From assembly GCA_964652155.1 (NCBI GenBank), contig CAZZBK010000017.1:1-57335 (forward strand): DNA of 57,335 bases. Reading direction: 5' to 3'. Position numbers and translations under genes: made by a program. The notes beneath the pieces were generated by a model, which was given only the letters and a program-made list of their open reading frames with translations, was not told where the DNA came from and did not search any database. Shown here in pieces: positions 48,339 through 57,335 of this stretch (the first letter of the stretch is position 1; each line of letters starts with the position of its first letter). The stretch is from CAZZBK01 sp964652155. GTDB taxonomy: Bacteria > Planctomycetota > Planctomycetia > Pirellulales > PNKZ01.

Positions 48339-50117
48339 GTGGCTACCGTTAATAAGCCGTCTACCGTGCCGCAGGTCGCTAGTGGTGCCGATATCCTCAT
48401 TCAGGCCTTGGTTAACCACGGCGTCGAGATGATCTTTGCCTATCCGGGCGGGGCCAGCATGCCAATGCACCAAGCCCTGACGCGCGTCAAAGACCGCCTG
48501 CGCACCGTGCTCCCCCGTCATGAGCAAGGGGGCGGCTTCGCGGCTCAAGGCTACGCGCGGGCCACCGGCAAGGTCGGGGTCTGCATGGCCACCAGCGGAC
48601 CCGGCGCCACGAACCTCGTCACCTGCATCGCCGACGCCAAGCTCGACAGCATTCCGCTCATCGCCATCACCGGCCAGGTCGGCACGCGCGTCATCGGCTC
48701 CGATGCGTTCCAAGAAACGCCGATCGTCGAGGTCTGCCGCGGCATCACCAAGCATCACTACCTCGTGACCGACGTGAACGACATTCCGCGCGTCGTCAAA
48801 GAGGCGTTCCACATTGCCACCACGGGCCGACCCGGCCCGGTGCTCATCGACATGCCCAAAGACATTCAGATGTCGATGACCACGCCCAACTACGATGTGC
48901 CGATGAACCTGCCGGGCTACCGCACCGAAGCTCGTCAGGCGAAGCCCGAGCAGATCGCCCAAATCGCAGCGGCCATTAAACTCGCCAAGCGACCGGTGAT
49001 CTACGCCGGCGGCGGCGTCATCATCAGCGAAGCGAGCGACGAACTGCGCAAGCTCATCAAGAAGACCGGCATCCCCGTCGCGCTCACGGTCATGGGCCTG
49101 GGGGCGTATCCCAACGGCGAGCCGCTGTGCCTCGACATGCTCGGCATGCACGGCAGCGTGTACGCCAACTACGCGGTCGATCAGGCCGATCTGCTCATTG
49201 CGCTGGGCGTGCGATTCGACGATCGCGTGACCGGCAAGGTGGCCGAGTTTGCCAAACATGCCAAGATCATTCACGTCGACATCGACCCTTCGGAAATCAA
49301 CAAGAACAAGGTGGCCCATATCGGCGTGGTGAGCGACGTGCGCTACGCACTGAGCGAGTTGAACAAGGTGGTCGAGCCGCCGCAAGATCAGGAGTCGCTC
49401 CGCAGTTGGCACCAGTTGATCGCCAGTTGGAAGAAGAGCGACCCCTTCAGCTTCGACCGCTCGTTCAAGGGCATTACCCAACAGTCGGCCATCGAGATGC
49501 TCTCGAAAAAGACCGCCGCAATGGACACCATCATCAGCGTCGGTGTCGGTCAGCATCAGATGTGGGCCGCCCAGTATTACCAATTCAAGAAGCCGCGCAC
49601 GTGGTTGAGCTCTTCGGGCTTGGGCACGATGGGCTTCGGTCTCCCCGCCGCGATGGGTGCCAAGAGCGCGCACCCCGACAAGCTCGTGATCGACATCGAC
49701 GGCGACGGCAGCTTCTTGATGAACATCCAAGAACTGGCCACCTGTGTCTGCGAAAAGCTGCCGGTCAAGGTGCTCCTGCTCAATAATCAGCATCTGGGCA
49801 TGGTCGTGCAGTGGGAAGACCGCTTCCACAATAGCAACCGCGCGCACACCTACCTCGGACCGATCGACGACCCCGAGGCGATCGGCAAGGGGGACGGACT
49901 CGGCCCCAAGAAACGCTATCCCGATTTCGTCGAGATTGCCCGGGGCTTTGGCTGCGGCGCGCGTTATGTGCGCGACATGGCCGACTTGTCCGGCGCGATC
50001 GACGAGATGATCGCCTACGATGGCACCTACGTGCTGGATGTCGAGGTCCCCTACCAAGAGCACGTGCTGCCGATGATCCCCTCGGGCAAGACAGTCAAGG
50101 ATCTCATCAAGGAATGA
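48339..50117 (+). CDS. ilvB: acetolactate synthase large subunit
   Basis: This 592-residue ThDP enzyme makes acetolactate from pyruvate, the first shared step of valine, leucine and isoleucine synthesis. Motifs are GVEMIFAYPGGASMPMHQAL, PRHEQGGGFAAQGYARA with the catalytic Glu, ATSGPGATNLVTCIADA, and the ThDP-Mg motif IDGDGSFLMN...LLNNQHLGMV. GTG 48339 is preferred because GGGAGG sits 10 bases upstream; ATG 48282 would add 19 residues (to 611) and place the start before the terminator-like hairpin. No ilvN small subunit gene is next to it. The final segment is normal in length. Confidence 0.93.
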   Translation: MATVNKPSTVPQVASGADILIQALVNHGVEMIFAYPGGASMPMHQALTRVKDRLRTVLPRHEQGGGFAAQGYARATGKVGVCMATSGPGATNLVTCIADAKLDSIPLIAITGQVGTRVIGSDAFQETPIVEVCRGITKHHYLVTDVNDIPRVVKEAFHIATTGRPGPVLIDMPKDIQMSMTTPNYDVPMNLPGYRTEARQAKPEQIAQIAAAIKLAKRPVIYAGGGVIISEASDELRKLIKKTGIPVALTVMGLGAYPNGEPLCLDMLGMHGSVYANYAVDQADLLIALGVRFDDRVTGKVAEFAKHAKIIHVDIDPSEINKNKVAHIGVVSDVRYALSELNKVVEPPQDQESLRSWHQLIASWKKSDPFSFDRSFKGITQQSAIEMLSKKTAAMDTIISVGVGQHQMWAAQYYQFKKPRTWLSSSGLGTMGFGLPAAMGAKSAHPDKLVIDIDGDGSFLMNIQELATCVCEKLPVKVLLLNNQHLGMVVQWEDRFHNSNRAHTYLGPIDDPEAIGKGDGLGPKKRYPDFVEIARGFGCGARYVRDMADLSGAIDEMIAYDGTYVLDVEVPYQEHVLPMIPSGKTVKDLIKE

Positions 50118-50146
50118 TGAATCAAATGCTGAATGCGGAATGCTGA

Positions 50147-52190
50147 ATGATGAACGCGGAGCGCTCTGAACGTGTGTCATCCGCTGTCCGCTGTCCGCTT
50201 TCGGCTTGGTACTCGTTGCTGCTTGTGCTCTTGGTGTTCGCCGTCTTTGGCGAGACACTGAGCTTCGAGTTTCTCACCTGGGACGACGACCTGCATGTCA
50301 CGGCCAATCCGCGACTGCGGCCGCTCACGTGGTCGGGCGTGCTCGACTTCTGGCGATACCCGTACGAAAAGCTCTACATTCCACTGAGCTACGGTCTCTT
50401 CGCCACGGAAGTGGCCTTGTCGCAGGCGCTGCATGGTGTCGATGCGCCCCTCGATGCGAGTCTGTTTCATGCCATGAGTGTGCTGTTGCACGCGATCAAT
50501 GGCGTGCTCGCGCTGCTGTGGTTGCGACGACTTGTGCAGGAGCCGACCGCGGCTCTGCTCGGGGCACTGCTGTTCGCGCTGCATCCACTACAGATCGAAA
50601 GCGTCGCCTGGGTCAGCGAGCAACGCGGACTGCTCAGCACGCTGCTCGTCTTGCTGTGCCTGCTCATCTATCGGCCCGAGTGCGCTTCACGATCTCCGAG
50701 CGCATCTCTTGGCGCACTCGTCTGCTTTGTGCTGGCCATGCTCGCCAAACCCAGCGCGGTCGTCACGCCCGGGTTGTTATTGCTCNNNNNNNNNNNNNNN
50801 NNNNNNNNNNNNNNNNNNNNNNNNNNNNNNNNNNNNNNNNNNNNNNNNNNNNNNNNNNNNNNNNNNNNNNNNNNNNNNNNNNNNNCTGGCGCTGTTCAAC
50901 AAGAGTTTGCAGGGCGAGCACGAGATGCTCACGCTGACGCCGCTTTGGCAGCGGCCGCTGGTCGCCGTCGATGCACTGAGCTGGTATCTGCGCAAGCTGG
51001 TTTGGCCAACGTCGCTGTGCTTCGACGAGGGACGTACGCCCGGGATGATCTTCAGCCGTGGCGAGGTGTATTGGACGTGGCTCGTTGTCGCCACGTCCGG
51101 AGCGTGGCTGGCGTGGAAATGGCCCCGCCAGATCGCCTGCTCGGCCGGCGGTTGGTTTCTGATCGCACTGTTGCCCGTGCTAGGACTCGTATCGTTCGTG
51201 TATCAAGACATTTCGACGGTCGCTGACCGCTACGCGTATCTGCCATTGCTGGGAGTCGCCTGGGGCGTGAGCGCCTGGCTCGCGGCGAGCGCATCGCGCG
51301 GCCGATATTGGTTCGTCGGCGGGGTGATTGTGATCTTCACCGCGCTCGGGCTCACCCAGTCGCTCAGCGCGTGGCGCGATAGCGAGACGCTCTATGAGCA
51401 CGCGCTCGCGGTGAACCCACGCAGCTTCACGTCGTACCACAGCCTCGCCAACCTGCGGCATCGCGAGGGGCTGCTCAACGAGGCCGAGCAGCTTTACGAT
51501 CAGGCGCTGGCCATCCATCGCGATCATGTGCCCACGCTGGTCAATCGCGGCGTGATGCTCGCCAAGTCGGGGCAAGTTGATGAGGCCGAAAAGCTATTGC
51601 GCCGCGCCATCGAGGTCGCGCCCCGATACGCCCTGGCGCAGCTCGAACTGGGCAACCTGTTGGTCAGCAGCGATCCTGAGAGGGCGCTGGCCTGTTACGC
51701 GCGGGCCATCGAGCTGGATTCGGCGAACGTCGCCGCGCTGGTCGGCCGAGCGACGCTGCTCCTGGATCGCCACGCCTTTGACGAGGTGCGCACTCTGCTC
51801 GATCAGGCGGGGCGTTTGCGATCTCGATCGACGTCCTTGCTGCTGGTCGAGGCGCGGCTGCAACTGGCACAGCAGCAACTCGACGCGGCCCGGGCGACCC
51901 TCGAACAGGCGCTGGCCAAGGATCCGCAACTCTCAGCGGCTCACGAGTGGCTCGGCAGCATCCACTGGCAACAGCAGCGACTGAGCGCCGCGCTCGGCGA
52001 ATACGACGCGGCCTTGCGTATCGATCCCCTGCGGGTCGAGGCTGTGTTCAATCGGGGCGGGGTGCTCATTGCCCTGGGGCGCGTCGACGAGGGGCTCGCG
52101 GAATTCTCTCGGGCCTTGCGACTCGTCCCCCGCGAGTCGCCGCTGGCCGATCATATCCGCCGCGAGATCGCAAAGTACCAACAGCCATGA
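50147..52190 (+). CDS. TMTC-like GT-C membrane glycosyltransferase with TPR repeats (gap inside)
   Basis: One gene interrupted by a 100-N gap at 50786-50885; the reading frame on the two sides differs, so the gap length is wrong. The N-terminal membrane part has FLTWDDDLHVTANP and the HPLQIESVAWVSEQRGLLSTLL segment, characteristic of GT-C/TMTC-type O-mannosyltransferases. After the gap come more membrane segments and about six tetratricopeptide repeats (from near 51430 to the end), such as SYHSLANLRHREGLLNEAEQLY. In TMTC proteins the TPR part selects protein acceptors. The stop overlaps the next gene by 4 bases. The likely role is extracytoplasmic protein or polymer glycosylation. Confidence 0.8.
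50786..50885. other. assembly gap (100 N) inside a coding region
   Basis: A 100-N run in the TMTC-like gene. The open frame switches across it, so the true length is not 100. The flanks show no obvious overlap, unlike the gap at 40780. Confidence 0.95.
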
Positions 52191-54082
52191 ACACCCGTTG
52201 GCAACATCTCGGCGCGGTCGTCATGCTCGTGGCACTCACAGCCGCGCTGTACCTGCCCGTCGCCGAGTTTGAGTTCGTCAATTGGGACGACGACCAGTAC
52301 CTCGTCGACAACGCGCACGTAAACACGGGCCTGTCGTGGAACAATACGGTCTGGGCCTGCACGACCGGCCACCTCGGCAACTGGCACCCACTCACCTGGC
52401 TATCGCATCAACTTGACTGTGAGTTGTTTGGCAAGCATGACGCAGACGATCACCATCTGGAGAACGTCGCCTGGCACATCGCCAACACGGTGCTGCTGTA
52501 CCTGCTGCTGGCACGCTGGCTGGTTCGGTTCGAGGTGAGCACGATCGTCGCGGCGCTGTTCGCGTTGCATCCGCTGCATGTCGAGAGCGTCGCCTGGGTC
52601 TCGGAGCGAAAGGATTTGCTGAGCACGTTTTTTGCCCTGCTGGCGATCCACGCCTATACGAACCAACCGTGTCGCCGCTGGTTGGTGACGCTACTGATGG
52701 CGCTGAGCCTGCTGTGCAAGCCGATGTTTGTCACCTTGCCGGCGCTGCTGGTGTTGCTCGACGCGTGGCCCTTGAATCGCGGAACGACGTGGCGCGAGCG
52801 GATCGTCGGCAAGTGGCCGCTGTGGTCGCTGAGCGTGGCCTTCAGCCTGATTGCGATCGTCGTGCAGCGCTCGGCCGGCGCGTTGCAATCGGTCGAGGCG
52901 TTTCCGCTCGATGTGCGGCTGGCCAACGTGGGCCGAACGTATTGGATTTATCTCGGGCAAATGCTGCGGCCGGTCGATTTGTCGTGCCTCTATCTCTGGC
53001 CACTTCAAGACGACATGTCCTGGAGCGCATGGAGTTTGTTCCTGCTCAGTGGGCTATTTGGGCTCATGGCCTTGGCTGGCGTCACGTGGCTGCTGTGGAA
53101 ATATCGCGAAGGGGCGCCGTGGCTGTTCGTCGGCTGGTCGTGGTACGTGCTCACGCTGCTGCCGGTCATTGGGTTGGTGCAGATCGGCTGGCAAACGCAT
53201 GCCGACCGATACACGTATTGGCCCCTGGTGGGCATATTTCTGGCGGTGATTTACGAGCTTGCGCGGCGTGTGAGCGCCAACATCGTGCTCTTGGCGAGCG
53301 TGTTGTTCATCGCCGGGATGTTGCGGCCGGCGCGTGAGCAGGTGCAGACGTGGCGAACGAGCGAGACGTTGTTCAAGCAGGCGGTCGCCGTCGACGACAC
53401 GAACTGGCTCGCGCACTTTAACTTGGGTTTGTACTACCACCCCTATTATATCGGTGGCCTAGGTGGGATCGGTCGTGTCGACCAAGCGGTAACCCATTAT
53501 CGCCGGGTGCTTGAGCTCGAACCGCGACACGTGCGGGCGTTGAACAATCTGGGGATCCTATTGTCGCGTCAGCAAAAAAACGACGAGGCGCTCGACTGCT
53601 TGCGGCGAGCCGTCGAACTGCAGCCGACCTATTTCGAGGCGTGGATGAACTTAGGGCAGTTCCATGACCAGCGCGGAGACGATTCTCACGCGGTCGTCGC
53701 CTTCGGTCGGGCCTTGGAGTGCCGGCCCGATGACCAAGATACGCTGCAATGGCTCGCTTCGTCATTGATGCGCGCCGGCAATGACGAAGCCGCGATCCGC
53801 CGCTACGAACAGCTCAAGGGGCTGGATAACCGTGCCGCCGACAAGCCCTTGATCTTGCTCTATGCCCAACACGAACGCTGGGACCATCTCAAGCAGCTTG
53901 CCATGCGGATGATCGAAAACAATCACGCGGATGAGCTGTATAGCATCGTCGATCAGGGGCTCCAGGAGTCGCAGCTACGTCCCGCGATGCGCATCTTGCT
54001 GGAGTATCTGTCGCAAAGCCCGAGCAACCCTTTTTTCGCCAACAAAGCCCTGGAACGATTGCGACGCGAGTTCAAGGATTAA
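52187..54082 (+). CDS. second TMTC-like GT-C membrane glycosyltransferase with TPR repeats
   Basis: This 631-residue protein starts at an ATG overlapping the previous stop (ATGA). Membrane segments alternate from residue 10 to about 400. The first loop holds FVNWDDDQYLVDNAHV, with acidic residues expected at a GT-C active site, and LHPLHVESVAWVSERKDLLSTFF, the same motif as in the preceding gene. From about residue 410, tetratricopeptide repeats follow: LAHFNLGLYY, ALNNLGILLSRQQKNDEALDCL, AWMNLGQFHDQRGDD. It is a paralogue of the upstream gene, so the pair is a tandem duplication with divergence. Terminator-like sequence follows. Confidence 0.82.
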   Translation: MNTRWQHLGAVVMLVALTAALYLPVAEFEFVNWDDDQYLVDNAHVNTGLSWNNTVWACTTGHLGNWHPLTWLSHQLDCELFGKHDADDHHLENVAWHIANTVLLYLLLARWLVRFEVSTIVAALFALHPLHVESVAWVSERKDLLSTFFALLAIHAYTNQPCRRWLVTLLMALSLLCKPMFVTLPALLVLLDAWPLNRGTTWRERIVGKWPLWSLSVAFSLIAIVVQRSAGALQSVEAFPLDVRLANVGRTYWIYLGQMLRPVDLSCLYLWPLQDDMSWSAWSLFLLSGLFGLMALAGVTWLLWKYREGAPWLFVGWSWYVLTLLPVIGLVQIGWQTHADRYTYWPLVGIFLAVIYELARRVSANIVLLASVLFIAGMLRPAREQVQTWRTSETLFKQAVAVDDTNWLAHFNLGLYYHPYYIGGLGGIGRVDQAVTHYRRVLELEPRHVRALNNLGILLSRQQKNDEALDCLRRAVELQPTYFEAWMNLGQFHDQRGDDSHAVVAFGRALECRPDDQDTLQWLASSLMRAGNDEAAIRRYEQLKGLDNRAADKPLILLYAQHERWDHLKQLAMRMIENNHADELYSIVDQGLQESQLRPAMRILLEYLSQSPSNPFFANKALERLRREFKD

Positions 54083-54083
54083 A

Positions 54084-54118
54084 ACCGCCGGGGGGACACG
54101 ACCGGGGCGGTAATTTTT
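54084..54118 (+). terminator. terminator after the TMTC-like pair
   Basis: ACCGCC (54084-54089) pairs with GGCGGT (54106-54111); TTTTT follows at 54114-54118. It sits immediately after the stop codon. The 16-base loop is large, but the shape is that of an intrinsic terminator. Confidence 0.45.
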
Positions 54119-54215
54119 GCATCGCGTGGGCAGATTTCGTAGACTCGATGGACTCGCCGTGCGTGCATTTTGAGATGCTCCACGAACACCTTTCCGCCCT
54201 CGGAGAACTTCTGCC

Positions 54216-55493
54216 ATGTCTGTCACACGCCGCCGCTTTTTGCACGATACGGCCACCACGACCGCCGCCGTGGCGTTGGCTTCGCTTGCCGAATTGCGGG
54301 CCGCCGAGGCGCCGAGCAATCAGATCCATGTGGCCGTGATCGGCACCAACGGCCGCGGACAATCGCTGGCCAGCCGATTTGCCTCGCTGCCGGGCTGCAA
54401 GGTGGGGTACATTTGCGACCCCGACACGCGTGCTCAAGGCAAGGGCGCGAGCGCGGTGGACAAGGCGGCTGGCTATTCGCCGCAAACGATCGTCGACTTC
54501 CGCAAGGCACTCGACGACAAGAGCGTCGACGCGGTGGTGATCGCCGCTCCCGATCACTGGCACGCCCCGGCGACGATCTTGGCCTGCTCGGCCGGCAAGC
54601 ACGTGTACGTCGAAAAGCCGTGCAGCCACAACGCCCAGGAAGGTGAATGGATGGTCGCCGCGGCCCGCAAGCACAATCGCCATGTGCAGATGGGGACCCA
54701 GCGCCGCAGCATGCCGGGCATTCGCGAAGGGATCGAAAAGCTGCACAACGGCGCGATCGGCCGGGTGCTCTACGCCCAGTGCTTTTATTTCAACCCGCGG
54801 CCGGGCATTGGGCAGGGCAAAGCAGTGCCCGTGCCCGAGTACTTGGACTACTCGCTCTGGCAAGGCCCCGCCCCGGAGCGTCCGTACCGCGACAACATGA
54901 TCCATTACAACTGGCACTGGATGTGGCACTGGGGGACCGCCGAGCTGGGGAACAACGGCGTCCACATGATCGACGTCGCCCGCTGGGGTTTGCAGGTCGA
55001 CTACCCGACGCGGGTCAGTTGCTCGGGGGGCCGCTATCGATATCAGGATGACCAGGAAACGCCCGACACGGCGATCGCCAATTTCGAGTTCGGCGACAAG
55101 CAGATCACCTGGGAAGGGCGCAGCTGGTACCGTCGCCGCAACGAGGACCCGGCCGAGCTGGCCTTTTATGGCGAAGCAGGGACACTCGTCATCACGGGCA
55201 ACGGCTACAAGGTGTACGACGTGCAGGGGAAGGAAACCGACAAGGGGAGCGGCGACGGGAGCGACCTAGCCCACACGCAGAACCTGCTCGACGCGATCCG
55301 CAACGGCGCGAAGCTGAACCAGGAAATTCTCGAAGGGCACAAGAGCACGCTGCTGTGCCACTTGGGGAACATCGCCTACCGCACCTCATCGGTGCTCGCC
55401 TGCGATGCGAAGAACGGTCACCTTGTCGGCAACGCGAAGGCTGGCGAACTGTGGGGCCGCGAGTATCGCACGGGCTGGGAGCCGAAGGTGTAG
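54216..55493 (+). CDS. Tat-exported Gfo/Idh/MocA family oxidoreductase
   Basis: This 425-residue protein is related to the gene at 4202. The Tat signal is TRRRFLHDTATTTAAVALAS. The nucleotide-binding domain starts VAVIGTNGRGQSLASRF, then ICDPDTRAQG, IAAPDHWHAPATI and VYVEKPCSHN with the EKP motif intact. The C-terminal domain has HYNWHWMWHWGTAELGNNGVHMID, typical of this subgroup. The intact EKP contrasts with the QKP of the other copy, so substrate or activity may differ. The substrate is unknown, probably a cyclitol or sugar derivative in the periplasm. A heptamer repeat follows 7 bp after the stop. Confidence 0.9.
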   Translation: MSVTRRRFLHDTATTTAAVALASLAELRAAEAPSNQIHVAVIGTNGRGQSLASRFASLPGCKVGYICDPDTRAQGKGASAVDKAAGYSPQTIVDFRKALDDKSVDAVVIAAPDHWHAPATILACSAGKHVYVEKPCSHNAQEGEWMVAAARKHNRHVQMGTQRRSMPGIREGIEKLHNGAIGRVLYAQCFYFNPRPGIGQGKAVPVPEYLDYSLWQGPAPERPYRDNMIHYNWHWMWHWGTAELGNNGVHMIDVARWGLQVDYPTRVSCSGGRYRYQDDQETPDTAIANFEFGDKQITWEGRSWYRRRNEDPAELAFYGEAGTLVITGNGYKVYDVQGKETDKGSGDGSDLAHTQNLLDAIRNGAKLNQEILEGHKSTLLCHLGNIAYRTSSVLACDAKNGHLVGNAKAGELWGREYRTGWEPKV

Positions 55494-55499
55494 CGGGGG

Positions 55500-55541
55500 G
55501 AGTGTTTGGTGTTTGGTGTTGGGTGTTGGGTGTTGGGTGTT
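55500..55541 (+). repeat. GGTGTTG/GGGTGTT heptamer tandem array
   Basis: About six degenerate seven-base units (TGTTTGG, TGTTTGG, TGTTGGG, TGTTGGG, TGTTGGG, TGTTTCG) run directly after the oxidoreductase stop. A shorter version is at 68-92. Seven-base arrays of this kind mutate easily by slippage. Confidence 0.7.
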
Positions 55542-55637
55542 TCGATGGGGACGAACCAACGACGCGGGCCGGCGATCGCGCATCAGGCGTGATTGTCGGC
55601 CCGCGGTTGTGAACGCACTGGGCGAGTGGAGCCGGCG

Positions 55638-57335
<1,698 letters not shown>

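Noticed and set aside
48297..50258. 653-residue frame antisense to ilvB
   Set aside because: It is a reverse-strand shadow of the ilvB gene, composed of repetitive Asp/His/Arg-rich sequence without motifs.

Overview
The window looks like chromosomal DNA of a planctomycete, probably Pirellulales. Grounds are the high-GC coding sequence, a DUF1549/DUF1553 gene with a planctomycete-type cytochrome c motif (CWHCH), a DUF1501 gene, Tat-exported Gfo/Idh/MocA oxidoreductases, secreted leucine-rich-repeat and amidohydrolase proteins, and several families of palindromic intergenic repeats. It is a scaffold piece with three 100-N gaps (22336-22435, 40780-40879, 50786-50885). The left edge cuts a gene after its last few codons and the right edge cuts clpC.

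Layout. 1-2.2 kb is a lower-GC accessory patch with a DnaQ-type exonuclease-BRCT protein and an orphan protein. 2.2-3.6 kb is glnA on the minus strand. 4.2-7.1 kb holds a Tat-exported oxidoreductase and a leucine-rich-repeat protein, followed by two possible tiny genes. 8-19.3 kb is a plus-strand run: ftsK, a DUF433/DUF5615 toxin-antitoxin pair, recG, a dihydroorotate-dehydrogenase-like gene, a class II terpene (squalene-hopene type) cyclase, a DUF116-polyprenyl synthase fusion and a chorismate-lyase-like protein. 19.5-25.5 kb holds a Rieske ferredoxin, a SufT-like Fe-S factor, amtB, glnB/glnK and glnD. 25.7-30.4 kb holds a PilZ protein, an APC permease with a large soluble insert, and prpC-prpB. 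30.9-45.6 kb is mostly secreted and membrane functions: a double cyanophycinase-like protein, a hydroxypyruvate-isomerase-like protein, an RsmC-like methyltransferase, the DUF1549/1553 protein, a flotillin with a membrane-anchored partner, a GarR-like dehydrogenase, DUF1501, an SGNH hydrolase and a D-aminoacylase-like protein. 45.8-57.3 kb holds a YtcJ-like amidohydrolase, ilvB with a possible attenuator, two tandem TMTC-like GT-C/TPR membrane proteins, another Gfo/Idh/MocA protein and clpC.

Functional themes. Nitrogen: glnA (with the adenylylation tyrosine), amtB, a PII protein with Tyr51 and glnD form a nearly complete uptake and sensing module within 25 kb. Terpenoid: an isoprenyl-diphosphate synthase of unusual architecture sits directly after a class II cyclase, a plausible but uncharacterised pathway. 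C3 metabolism: methylcitrate synthase and methylisocitrate lyase form an overlapping pair.

The most distinctive non-coding signal is a family of about 100-bp palindromic elements (seven loci), with smaller palindromic families. One palindromic repeat lies in frame inside the cyclase gene. The strongest candidates for something undescribed are the DUF116-prenyl synthase/cyclase pair, the in-frame palindrome, the ilvB leader and the tandem TMTC-like pair.
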